From Allobogoriella deserti (lineage in GTDB: Bacteria > Actinomycetota > Actinomycetes > Actinomycetales > Actinomycetaceae): a DNA stretch of 64,000 nt. Each line of letters begins with the position of its first letter. The stretch's first letter is position 1. The stretch spans positions 248,001 to 312,000 of the forward strand of contig NZ_JBHUEE010000001.1 in NCBI RefSeq assembly GCF_042680605.1. The letters are read 5' to 3'. Position numbers and translations under genes: made by a program. Positions 49,788 through 59,298 of this stretch are shown here, one piece after another. Below the pieces are notes generated by a model, which saw only the letters and a list, made by a program, of their open reading frames with translations, was not told where the DNA came from and ran no database searches.

Positions 49788-51263
49788 ATGAGTTCCCCCG
49801 ACACCAACCGGCCGAGCGGCGAGCCGTACCCCTGGTCGTCGCCGTCCGCGCCGCGCTCCTGGCAGTCCTCCTCGGCGCCGGAGCAGCAGAGCCCGTACTC
49901 GGCCACGCCCTACGAGGCCGGTCAGCACCAGGAGGCCGGGGACGTGCACGAGGCGAACCCACACGGGGCGAATCCGCACGAGGCGGCCACGCCCGAGGCG
50001 CCCCAGCAACCGTACGGTTACGCCGCGTACGGCTCGTACCCCGGGTACGAGCAGTCGCAGGCGGAGCACACCACTGCGCAGTACGCCTACACCCGCCCCG
50101 GCGAGCACACTGGCCACCAGCACAGCGCCAAGCGCCGTCCGGGGTGGCCGGCGCTGGTGGCCGTCGGTGCCGGCGCGGCCCTCCTCGCCAGTCTCGGTAC
50201 CGCCGGCCTGACTGGTGCCTTCGACGACGCCCCGGCGAGCAATCAGGGTCAGGTCCAGGACCCGCAGGACTCCTCCGACTCGTCCGCGGGCCCGGTGGTC
50301 ACCTCGACGACGGATGATCCGGACTGGGCGAACGTCGCCGACGCCGTCCGACCCGGCGTCGTCGCCATCCAGGTGCAGACCAGCGGCGGCAGCGGTCAGG
50401 GCTCCGGCGTCGTCCTCGACCAGGACGGGAACATCCTCACCAACAACCACGTCGTCGGCGGGGCGGGCGACGGGGGACAGATCGTCGTCACGCTCTCCGA
50501 CGGGCGGCAGTTCGAGGCCGAGGTCGCCGGCACCGACCCGACCACCGACCTGGCGGTCATCACGCTCGTCGACGCGCCGGACGACCTCCAGCCGGCCACT
50601 ATGGGGTCCTCCGAGGACGTCGTCGTCGGTGACCAGGTGATGGCCGTCGGCAACCCGCTGGGTCTGAGCTCGACGGTCACCACCGGCATCGTGTCCGCGC
50701 TCGACCGGCCGGTCTCCACCGCCTCGAGCCAGCAGTCGCCGGGCCAGCAGGCCGAGCCGGTCGTCACGAACGCGATCCAGGTCGACGCGGCGATCAACCC
50801 GGGCAACTCCGGCGGACCGCTCTTCGACGCCACCGGCCGGGTCATCGGGATCACCAGCTCGATCGCCGGCGTCCCCGGCGCCAGCACCTCCGGCAGCATC
50901 GGGCTCGGATTCGCCATCCCGAGCGACCTCGCGTCGACCGTCGCCGATCAGCTCATCGACAAGGGGGTGGCCGAGCACGCCTATCTCGGGGTGTACCTCG
51001 AGGACGGCACCGTCGAGACCGACGGCGCCCACCGCACCGGCGCCGAGGTCGTCCGTGTCGAGTCCGGCACCCCCGCGTCTGAGGCAGGTCTGCAGCAGGG
51101 CGATGTCATCACCGCCATCGACGACGACACCGTCTCCGGCGCCGAGTCCCTGACGGGGTACGTGCGCCAGTACTCCAGCGGCGACCAGGTCACCCTCTCC
51201 GTCGTGCGGGACGGTGAGCAGATCCAGGTGCAGACGACGCTGGCCACCCGCGAGGACGGCTGA
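49788..51263 (+). CDS. HtrA/DegP-type membrane-anchored serine protease with PDZ domain
   Basis: A 491-residue protein. Residues 1-115 are cytoplasmic and low-complexity (PHGANPHEAATPEAPQQPYG and tyrosine/glycine-rich stretches); one transmembrane helix follows (PALVAVGAGAALLASLGTAG, about 119-138). The external trypsin-like domain has His221 (NNHVV), Asp254 (TTDLAVITL) and Ser341 (NPGNSGGPLFD); a C-terminal PDZ domain contains AYLGVYLEDG and SEAGLQQGDVITAIDD. It should degrade or refold damaged exported proteins. ATG 49788 has AAGGAG upstream. It is followed by palindromic element copy 3. Confidence 0.93.
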   Translation: MSSPDTNRPSGEPYPWSSPSAPRSWQSSSAPEQQSPYSATPYEAGQHQEAGDVHEANPHGANPHEAATPEAPQQPYGYAAYGSYPGYEQSQAEHTTAQYAYTRPGEHTGHQHSAKRRPGWPALVAVGAGAALLASLGTAGLTGAFDDAPASNQGQVQDPQDSSDSSAGPVVTSTTDDPDWANVADAVRPGVVAIQVQTSGGSGQGSGVVLDQDGNILTNNHVVGGAGDGGQIVVTLSDGRQFEAEVAGTDPTTDLAVITLVDAPDDLQPATMGSSEDVVVGDQVMAVGNPLGLSSTVTTGIVSALDRPVSTASSQQSPGQQAEPVVTNAIQVDAAINPGNSGGPLFDATGRVIGITSSIAGVPGASTSGSIGLGFAIPSDLASTVADQLIDKGVAEHAYLGVYLEDGTVETDGAHRTGAEVVRVESGTPASEAGLQQGDVITAIDDDTVSGAESLTGYVRQYSSGDQVTLSVVRDGEQIQVQTTLATREDG

Positions 51264-51285
51264 CCACCGGCGACCCGCCCTTCGG

Positions 51286-51353
51286 CGAGAGCGGACGATC
51301 AAGTCTTGAGCGGACGTTTGAACGTCCGCTCAAGACTCAGGTTTCCGCTCTCG
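51286..51353. repeat. Intergenic palindromic element, copy 3
   Basis: Outer arms CGAGAGCGGA (51286-51295) and TCCGCTCTCG (51344-51353). The inner hairpin is a perfect 17-pair stem (51302-51318 with 51321-51337; right arm AACGTCCGCTCAAGACT) with loop TG. It lies between the convergent protease and menF genes and could terminate both. It is the best-paired of the three copies. Confidence 0.88.
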
Positions 51354-51391
51354 GCGGGGGCGGGATGCGCGAGCGCGGTCGGGCGTGCGGC

Positions 51392-52759
51392 TCAGCCGAG
51401 GGCCGTGCGCATGACCTCGAACTTCGCCTCGGCCTCGGCCAGCTCGGCGCCGGGGTCGGACGCCGCCACGACACCGCACCCGGCGAAGAGCCGCAGCCGG
51501 CGCCGGTCGGCACCGATCTCACCGGACCGCAGACCGATGCCCCACTCGCCGTCGCCGTCGTGCCCGATCCAGCCGACCGGACCGGCGTACCGGCGCCGAT
51601 CCATCGCCTCGGCCTCCCGCAGGATCGCCGTCGCCTCGGCGGTCGGCGTCCCGCCGACCGCCGCCGTCGGGTGCAGCGCCGCCGCGAGCGACAGGCTGGA
51701 CGGGCCGAGACCGCCGGGGGAGTGGGCGGGGAAGGTACTGGGGTGGCCGAACGCACCGTCGACCACCCCGGTGATGTCCGTGGCGAGGTGCATGACGTTG
51801 GGCAGGTGGAGCACGAACGGGGCGTCCGGCACGTTGATGGACGCACAGTACGGCCGCAGCGCCCGCACCAGCGAGGCGACGGCGAACTCGTGCTCCTCGA
51901 GGTCCTTGGAGGACCGCGCGAGTTGGGCCGCGTGGCGCAGGTCGTCCGCGTCGTCCCCGGTACGCCGGATCGTCCCGGCCAGCACCCGGCTCGCCGCCAG
52001 GCCCTTCTCCCGGCGTACGAGCAGCTCGGGTGTGGCGCCGACCAGCCCGTCGACGCTGAACGTCCAGCACCAGTCGTAGCTCTCCGCCAGCCGGCCGAGG
52101 AGGTGGCGGACGTCCACCTCGCGCTCGGTCCGCGCCACGACGTCGCGGGCCATGACCACCTTCGAGACCTCGCCCGCGGTGATCCGCCGCACCACCTCGG
52201 CGACCGCGCTCGACCACTCCTGCGCGGTCAGGGCGCCGTCGGCGTAGGTCACCCGTCCCGGCGTGCGCACCGGCTCGGGCTCCGGAAGGCGCGGTTCCTG
52301 TCCGTCCGGCAGCGTGGTCGCCGTCGTCATCCAGGCCCGGCCTTCGCGGCGGCCGACGACGACCCGCGGAACCACCAGCGTGCCGCCCGCGCTCGAGGAC
52401 GGGGCGAAAGCGAACGAGCCGAACGCGACGGGGCCGGTCCCGGTGGCTGCGACCTCGTCCTCCACGGCCATGCCCGCGACCGCGCGCGCCCAGGCCGTGT
52501 CCGCCTCCCGGATCCGGTCCGGGCCGGACGTGTCGATCCGCAGCGCCGTGCCCCAGCCGACGAGCCCGTCGCCACGCCGCACCCAGGAGAACGTCTGGGT
52601 CGGGTCGGCCGACGGCAGCAGCGCCGCCAGGTCGCCCGGGTCGGCGATTTCGCGGGTACGCACCAGCAGCTCGGCCTCGGCGCCGACGGGCACCGGCCGC
52701 AGGGCGGGAACGCCGTCACGTCCGGCGGGCCGCGGACCGGAGGAGGAGGACGGAGGCAT
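51392..52759 (-). CDS. menF: Isochorismate synthase
   Basis: A 455-residue chorismate-using enzyme producing isochorismate, the first menaquinone step. Conserved blocks: VSKVVMARDVVARTEREVDV, TFSVDGLVGATPELLVRREK, SRVLAGTIRRT, SSKDLEEHEFAVASLV, LHPTAAVGGTPTAEA and YAGPVGWIGHDGDGEWGIGLRS. The EHE-type metal region is intact. ATG 52759 is chosen; TACTGT (minus strand, 52773-52768) lies 8 bases ahead, suggesting a leaderless mRNA, with GTG and TTG alternatives just upstream. It is divergent from menG. Confidence 0.94.
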   Translation of the reverse strand: MPPSSSSGPRPAGRDGVPALRPVPVGAEAELLVRTREIADPGDLAALLPSADPTQTFSWVRRGDGLVGWGTALRIDTSGPDRIREADTAWARAVAGMAVEDEVAATGTGPVAFGSFAFAPSSSAGGTLVVPRVVVGRREGRAWMTTATTLPDGQEPRLPEPEPVRTPGRVTYADGALTAQEWSSAVAEVVRRITAGEVSKVVMARDVVARTEREVDVRHLLGRLAESYDWCWTFSVDGLVGATPELLVRREKGLAASRVLAGTIRRTGDDADDLRHAAQLARSSKDLEEHEFAVASLVRALRPYCASINVPDAPFVLHLPNVMHLATDITGVVDGAFGHPSTFPAHSPGGLGPSSLSLAAALHPTAAVGGTPTAEATAILREAEAMDRRRYAGPVGWIGHDGDGEWGIGLRSGEIGADRRRLRLFAGCGVVAASDPGAELAEAEAKFEVMRTALG

Positions 52760-52824
52760 CACGCGCAACAGTACTGGCCCGCCATGTGCTGGTCCGCTCG
52801 TGCGGAACTGGGATGATGGAGCGC

Positions 52825-53520
52825 ATGAGCCGAGCGAGCCTGGAGAAGGACCCCCGTGAGGTGGCGGGCATGTTCGACGGCGTCGCGCGCCGTTACGACC
52901 TGACCAATGACGTCCTCTCGCTCTGGCAGGACCGGATCTGGCGGGTCGCCACCCGAAAGGCGGCCGGCGCGCGGCCGGGCGACCGGGTGCTCGACCTCGC
53001 CGCCGGAACCGGGACCTCCGCGGAGGAGTACGCCGACGCCGGCATCGACGTCATCCCGTGCGACTTCTCCACCGGCATGCTCGACGTCGGCAAGCGCCGG
53101 CGGCCTGACCTGTCCTTCGTGGCCGGCGACGCCACCCAGCTGCCGTTCGCCGACGAGGCCTTCGACGTCGTCACCATCTCCTTCGGGCTGCGCAACGTCG
53201 CCGAACCCAGCCGCGCGTTGCGGGAAATGCTGCGGGTCACCCGGCCAGGTGGCCGCCTTGTGGTCTGCGAGTTCTCCCGGCCGACGTGGGCACCCTTCCG
53301 GGCGGCCTACGAGTACTACCTGACGACGGTGCTTCCGCGGGTCGCCTCGCTGGTCTCCTCGAACACCGAGGCCTACAGCTATCTCGCCGACTCGATCGGC
53401 GCCTGGCCGGACCAGATGGCACTCGGTCGCCTCATCCGCCGCGCCGGCTGGCGCGACGTCGCCTACCGCAACCTCTCCGGCGGCGTCGTCGCCATCCACC
53501 GCGGGGTGCGGCCGGACTGA
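52825..53520 (+). CDS. menG: Demethylmenaquinone methyltransferase
   Basis: A 231-residue UbiE/MenG-type methyltransferase performing the last menaquinone step. Signature MFDGVARRYDLTNDVLSLWQ, SAM site VLDLAAGTGTSAEEYAD, ATQLPFADEAFDVVTISFGL, NVAEPSRALREMLRVTRPGG, and the C-terminal block SLVSSNTEAYSYLADSI. ATG 52825 is taken; in-frame ATGs at 52813 and 52816 are possible. GATGAT lies 7 bases upstream of the chosen start, a weak version of the leaderless pattern. It is followed 150 bases later by the polyprenyl reductase gene. Confidence 0.95.
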   Translation: MSRASLEKDPREVAGMFDGVARRYDLTNDVLSLWQDRIWRVATRKAAGARPGDRVLDLAAGTGTSAEEYADAGIDVIPCDFSTGMLDVGKRRRPDLSFVAGDATQLPFADEAFDVVTISFGLRNVAEPSRALREMLRVTRPGGRLVVCEFSRPTWAPFRAAYEYYLTTVLPRVASLVSSNTEAYSYLADSIGAWPDQMALGRLIRRAGWRDVAYRNLSGGVVAIHRGVRPD

Positions 53521-53587
53521 GCGGACGCCGTGCCGAACCGGGACCTCGCGGGACAGCATGACGAAGAGGGGACACGACCAGCCGGGG

Positions 53588-53603
53588 TTAGGCGACCCTA
53601 ACA
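53588..53603. promoter_or_regulatory. Inverted repeat in the promoter of the reductase/nuo region
   Basis: GTTAGG-CGAC-CCTAAC, a 6-4-6 dyad. A TAGACT hexamer at 53627-53632 could be the -10, placing the dyad just upstream of or over the -35. The half-site TTAGG resembles iron-regulator (DtxR/IdeR) boxes, but the spacing differs from their 19-base consensus, so the regulator is not identified. Confidence 0.5.
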
Positions 53604-53670
53604 AGACGCCCGAATGCGGCCCTCGTAGACTCGCGGTGGGCCACATCGGCCCACCACCTGTCCTGGAGCG

Positions 53671-55047
53671 ATGACGTTGGGTACAGCTGCGCGCGCGGAG
53701 ACGCCGTCCGGTGACGGCGCTGCCAGCGCGCCCTCGCCTGCCCCGACGCCGCAGACCCTCGGTGGCGCGGACGAGGCCGACGTGATCGTCGTCGGGGCGG
53801 GGCCCGGGGGGGCCGCCGCGGCGCACTACCTCGCCCGGACTGGCCTGGAGGTGCTGCTGCTCGAGAAGGCCCGTTTCCCGCGCGACAAGGTCTGTGGAGA
53901 CGGCCTCACCCCGCGAGCGGTGGCCGAACTGATCCGGATGGGGGTCCCGACCCGCGAGTCCGACGGCTGGATCCGCAACTGGGGCCTGCGCGCCCACGGC
54001 GCGGGCCACACCTTCGAGATCCCGTGGCCGGAGCTTGCGGAGATGCCCTCCTACGGGCTGGCGCGCGCCCGCGTCGGCCTCGACGAGACCCTCGCCCGGC
54101 ATGCCGAACGCTCCGGGGCGAGGCTGCGCGAGGGGATGTCGGTCACGGGGCCGGTGCGCCACGAGCGCTCCGGGCGCATCCTCGGGGTCCGTGCCCGGCC
54201 GGTCGACGAGCGTGGACGCCGCACGGGGGAGGACGTCACCTTCCGTGCGCCCGTCGTCCTCGACGCCGGCGGGGTCTCCGCACGGCTCGCGACCGCCGTG
54301 GGCGTGGAGAAGAACGTCAAACGGCCGATGGGCGTCGCGGTCCGCACGTACTTCCGCTCGCCCCGGCACGATGACCCGATGATGGAGTCCCACCTCGAGC
54401 TCTGGGACGGCGAGCCGGGTCGGTCGAAGCTCATGCCCGGCTACGGCTGGATCTTCGCCCTCGGTGACGGCACCGTGAACGTCGGCCTCGGCTCCCTCTC
54501 GTCCACGGCCCGGCCCACCGGCCTGGACTACAAGGCGATGTTCCGCACGTGGATGCGCAACGTCCCCGCGGAGTGGGGGTTCACCCCGGAGAACCAGATC
54601 GGCGACCTGCGCTCGGCGGCGCTGCCCATGGCGTTCAACCGCAAGCCGCACTACACGCAGGGCCTGCTGCTCGTGGGTGATTCCGGTGGCATGGTCTCGC
54701 CGTTCAACGGCGAAGGGATCGCCTACGCCCTGCAGTCCGGGCGGATCGCGGCGGACGTCGTCGGCCAGGCGCTGGCGCGCTCGTCCGGCTACGCCCGCGA
54801 GAAGACACTGCGAACCTATCCGGCGATCCTCGCGGAGGAGCTCGGCGGGTACTACTCGCTCGGGCAGGCCTTCGCCCGGCTCATCGAACGGCCCGAGGTG
54901 ATGCGGCTGTGCGTCAGGTACGGCCTGCCCCGGCCGACGTTGATGCGGCTGGTGATGAAGCTCCTCTCGGACGGGTTCGACCGTCGTGGCGGGGACTGGA
55001 TGGACCGGACCCTCACGGCCCTGACCAAGGTGGCGCCGGCGTCATGA
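53671..55047 (+). CDS. Geranylgeranyl reductase family flavoprotein (probable menaquinone side-chain reductase)
   Basis: A 458-residue FAD protein. Dinucleotide-binding motif DVIVVGAGPGGAAAAHYLAR at about residue 37, then VLLLEKARFPRDKVCGDGL, the PYGYGWIF-like GYGWIFALGDGTVNVGL, and the second flavin motif LLLVGDSGGMVSPFNGEGI. Homologous MenJ of mycobacteria reduces one isoprene unit of menaquinone; that role is inferred here from the nearby men genes and nuo. ATG 53671 is used, but GGAG is only 2 bases away; TTG 53677 has better spacing. An alanine/proline-rich stretch of about 30 residues precedes the domain. Confidence 0.88.
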   Translation: MTLGTAARAETPSGDGAASAPSPAPTPQTLGGADEADVIVVGAGPGGAAAAHYLARTGLEVLLLEKARFPRDKVCGDGLTPRAVAELIRMGVPTRESDGWIRNWGLRAHGAGHTFEIPWPELAEMPSYGLARARVGLDETLARHAERSGARLREGMSVTGPVRHERSGRILGVRARPVDERGRRTGEDVTFRAPVVLDAGGVSARLATAVGVEKNVKRPMGVAVRTYFRSPRHDDPMMESHLELWDGEPGRSKLMPGYGWIFALGDGTVNVGLGSLSSTARPTGLDYKAMFRTWMRNVPAEWGFTPENQIGDLRSAALPMAFNRKPHYTQGLLLVGDSGGMVSPFNGEGIAYALQSGRIAADVVGQALARSSGYAREKTLRTYPAILAEELGGYYSLGQAFARLIERPEVMRLCVRYGLPRPTLMRLVMKLLSDGFDRRGGDWMDRTLTALTKVAPAS

Positions 55048-55210
55048 GCACGGGGTCAGCAACGGAGCTGGGCAGGACGAGCCGCCGAGGGGCGGCGACA
55101 CGGCGGTGGCGACCGCGTCTGGCGAACGAACCGGCGCGGACGTCGTACGCTGGCGACGAGACGGTCGTCACATTTGTCGACGATCCATGCGGCACACCGA
55201 CGGAGGCACG

Positions 55211-55573
55211 ATGACGAACCCGTACGTCCCGCTGCTGATCATGGCGGGCGTGGCTGCCGTGATGGCGCTCGGCGGCATCGCCACGTCACAGATCGTCGGG
55301 CCGAAGCGGTACAACCGGGTCAAGGTCGCCAACTACGAGTGCGGCATCGACCCGACGCCGCGCGCCGCGCACGCCGGCCGTTTCCCGGTGAAGTACTACC
55401 TCGTCGCGATGACGTTCATCATCTTCGACATCGAGGTGGTCTTCCTCTACCCGTGGGCGGTGGCGTTCTCCGAGCTGGCCGTGTTCGGGCTCGTGGCCAT
55501 GCTGCTGTTCATCGCCCTCATCACGGTGCCCTACCTCTACGAGTGGCGCCGCGGCGGGCTCGACTGGGACTGA
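55211..55573 (+). CDS. nuoA: NADH-quinone oxidoreductase subunit A
   Basis: A 120-residue subunit with three transmembrane helices. Typical blocks: YNRVKVANYECGIDPT with the loop cysteine near the quinone site, RFPVKYYLVAMTFIIFDIEV and VVFLYPWAVAF. ATG 55211 has GGAGG upstream. It starts 163 bases after the reductase gene; whether it has its own promoter is not clear. First nuo gene. Confidence 0.96.
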   Translation: MTNPYVPLLIMAGVAAVMALGGIATSQIVGPKRYNRVKVANYECGIDPTPRAAHAGRFPVKYYLVAMTFIIFDIEVVFLYPWAVAFSELAVFGLVAMLLFIALITVPYLYEWRRGGLDWD

Positions 55574-55645
55574 CGGACGCGACCGGGACGACCGGCCCGA
55601 ACCACGGAGCGAACGCCCGCAGTTCGGGGCTGAGAGGAGGCAGAC

Positions 55646-56200
55646 ATGGGTCTCGAGGAGAAGGTGCCCGCCGGGTTCGCGCTCGGCACCGTCGAGAAGA
55701 TCGTCGGACTCGCCCGCAAGGGTTCGGTCTGGCCCGTGACCATGGGCCTGGCCTGCTGCGCCATCGAGATGATGGCTGTCGGTACGCCGCGCTTCGACAT
55801 CTCCCGCTACGGCATGGAGGTCTTCCGTGCCTCGCCACGGCACGCGGACCTCATGATCGTCTCGGGCCGGGTCAGTCACAAGATGGCCCCCGTCGTGCGC
55901 ACCATCTACGACCAGATGCCTGAGCCGAAGTGGGTCATCTCGATGGGCGTCTGCGCCTCCTCCGGGGGGATGTTCAACAACTACGCGATCGTCCAGGGCG
56001 TGGACCACGTGGTGCCGGTGGACATCTACCTGCCCGGCTGCCCGCCCCGGCCCGAGATGCTCATCAACGCGATCCTCGAGCTGCACGAGCAGATCAAGAA
56101 CGCCCCGCTCGGCGTCAACCGTGAGGAAGCTGCCCGTGCCGCCGAGGAGGCCGCACTCGAGGCCACGCCGACGAGCCGGATGAAGGGACTGCTGGCATGA
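55646..56200 (+). CDS. nuoB: NADH-quinone oxidoreductase subunit B
   Basis: A 184-residue peripheral-arm subunit carrying cluster N2. The cysteine ligands are visible: the pair in GLACCAIEMMAVG, one in SMGVCASSGGMFNNYA and one in VDIYLPGCPPRPEML. The C-terminal 25 residues are an alanine/glutamate-rich tail. ATG 55646 follows GAGGAGG by 6 bases. Confidence 0.97.
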   Translation: MGLEEKVPAGFALGTVEKIVGLARKGSVWPVTMGLACCAIEMMAVGTPRFDISRYGMEVFRASPRHADLMIVSGRVSHKMAPVVRTIYDQMPEPKWVISMGVCASSGGMFNNYAIVQGVDHVVPVDIYLPGCPPRPEMLINAILELHEQIKNAPLGVNREEAARAAEEAALEATPTSRMKGLLA

Positions 56201-56225
56201 GCGCACCGGATGAGGGAGGTGCAGC

Positions 56226-57034
56226 ATGAGTGAGGAGGACAAGCGCGACGCCCGCGACGCCGCTCGCACCGTCAAGCCCGGCGGCGGTGACGCCGAGGTC
56301 GGGCAGCGGCCCACGGCGGCGGCCCTGGAGGCCGGCGGACAGAACGTGCCCGCGGAGCCGGGGGCGCGCCGCCGCCTGGAGGTCGTGGACACCCGTCGCG
56401 GGCTCTTCGGAGTCGAGGGCTCGGGAGACACCTCCGGCTACGGCGGCCTCGTCTCCGAGATCTCACTGCCGCCTGCCGCCGAACGGCCGTACGGCGGATG
56501 GTTCGACGAGGTCGTCGACATCCTCATCGAGCTGCTCACCGAGCAGGGTATCGACGCCGACGAGGCGCTCGAGAAGGTCGTCGTCGACCGCGGCGAGCTG
56601 ACGATCTTCGTCGCCCGTCAGCACCTGCCCTTGGTCGCCCGCGCGCTGCGCGACGACCAGGACCTGCGCTTCGAACTGTGCCTCGGCGTCTCTGGCGTCC
56701 ACTACCCGCACGACGCCGGCCGTGAACTGCACGCCGTCTACCACCTCATGTCCGTCACTCACACCCGCGAACTGCGCCTCGAGGTCACCTGCCCGGACGA
56801 GGACGCCACCATCCCGAGCGTCGTCGACACCTACCCGGGCAACGACTGGCACGAACGCGAGACGTGGGACATGTTCGGCATCGTCTTCACCGGCCACCCC
56901 GACCTCGCCCGGTCCCTCATGCCGGACGACTGGGTCGGTCACCCGCAACGCAAGGACTACCCGCTCGGCGGCATCCCGGTGGAGTACAAGGGCGCCGTCG
57001 TTCCGCCACCGGACAGCCGGAGGTCGTACCACTG

Positions 57035-57035
<1 letters not shown>
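56226..57035 (+). CDS. nuoC: NADH-quinone oxidoreductase subunit C
   Basis: A 269-residue subunit. About 85 N-terminal residues are charged and of low complexity, longer than in E. coli-type proteins; the 30-kDa-subunit domain follows with VDRGELTIFVARQHLP, HLMSVTHTRELRLEV, and the signature NDWHERETWDMFGIVFTGHP. GGAGG precedes ATG 56226. The stop overlaps the nuoD start by one base (TGATG). Confidence 0.96.
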
Positions 57036-58395
<1,360 letters not shown>

Positions 58396-58399
<4 letters not shown>

Positions 58400-59298
58400 C
58401 CGCGACCACCCGCGAGTTCTACGCCCACGACGTCGAGGCGCGCCTGCGGAGAGAGGCCGCCGAGATCGTCGCGCGCTACCCGGACGCCCGGTCCGCCCTG
58501 TTGCCGCTGCTGCACCTGGTCCAGTCCGAGGACGGTTACGTCTCCCCGCGCGGCATCGCGCTCTGCGCGGACATCCTGGAGCTCACCCGGGCGGAGGTCA
58601 GCGCCGTCGCTACCTTCTACACCCAGTACAAGCGCCACCCGAACGGCGAGTACACCGTCGGCGTCTGCACCAACGCACTGTGCGCCGTCATGGGTGGCGA
58701 CATCATCTGGGACCGGCTCTGCCAGCACCTCGGCATCGGCCACGACGAGACGACGGCGGACGGCAAGATCACCCTCGAGCAGGTCGAGTGCAACGCGGCC
58801 TGCGACTACGCCCCGGTGATCATGGTCAACTGGGAGTTCTTCGACAACCAGACCCCGGCCAGCGCCGTCGATCTGGTCGACACCATCACCGCGGGCGAGC
58901 CCGTCCGGCCCACCCGCGGCGCCGAGACGGTCGCGACCTTCAAGGAGATCTCCCACCTGCTGGCCGGGTTCGAGGACGGCCGGGCCGACGAGGGGGTCGG
59001 CGCCGGCGAGGCGACCCTCCTGGGCCTGCGCATCGCTCGCGAGAACGGCTGGACGAGCCCCCGGCCGGCCGACCGCGTCGCGGCGGAACGGGCCGAGGAC
59101 CGCCCGGGCGAGGAGGTCACCGAGCCCACGGCCGACGTCGCCGGCGCCGAGACCTCCGGCACCGCCCCGGTCGGCGACGAGTCCTCCAGCGCCGAACGGC
59201 CGGCCGGACACGCACCAACGAAGACCGACGAGGCGGCCGGCGAGGCTGAGCCCGAGCGGCCCGACCGGGCGGCGCGGACCGACGAGGAGAAGTCATGA
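58396..59298 (+). CDS. nuoE: NADH-quinone oxidoreductase subunit E
   Basis: A 300-residue subunit with the N1a [2Fe-2S] cluster: cysteines in VGVCTNALCAVMGG (C-x4-C) and VECNAACDYAPVIMVN (C-x3-C). The fold ends near residue 215; the remaining 85 residues are a hydrophilic tail rich in alanine, glutamate and proline, longer than in most homologues. ATG 58396 overlaps nuoD (ATGA); the stop overlaps nuoF the same way. Confidence 0.95.
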
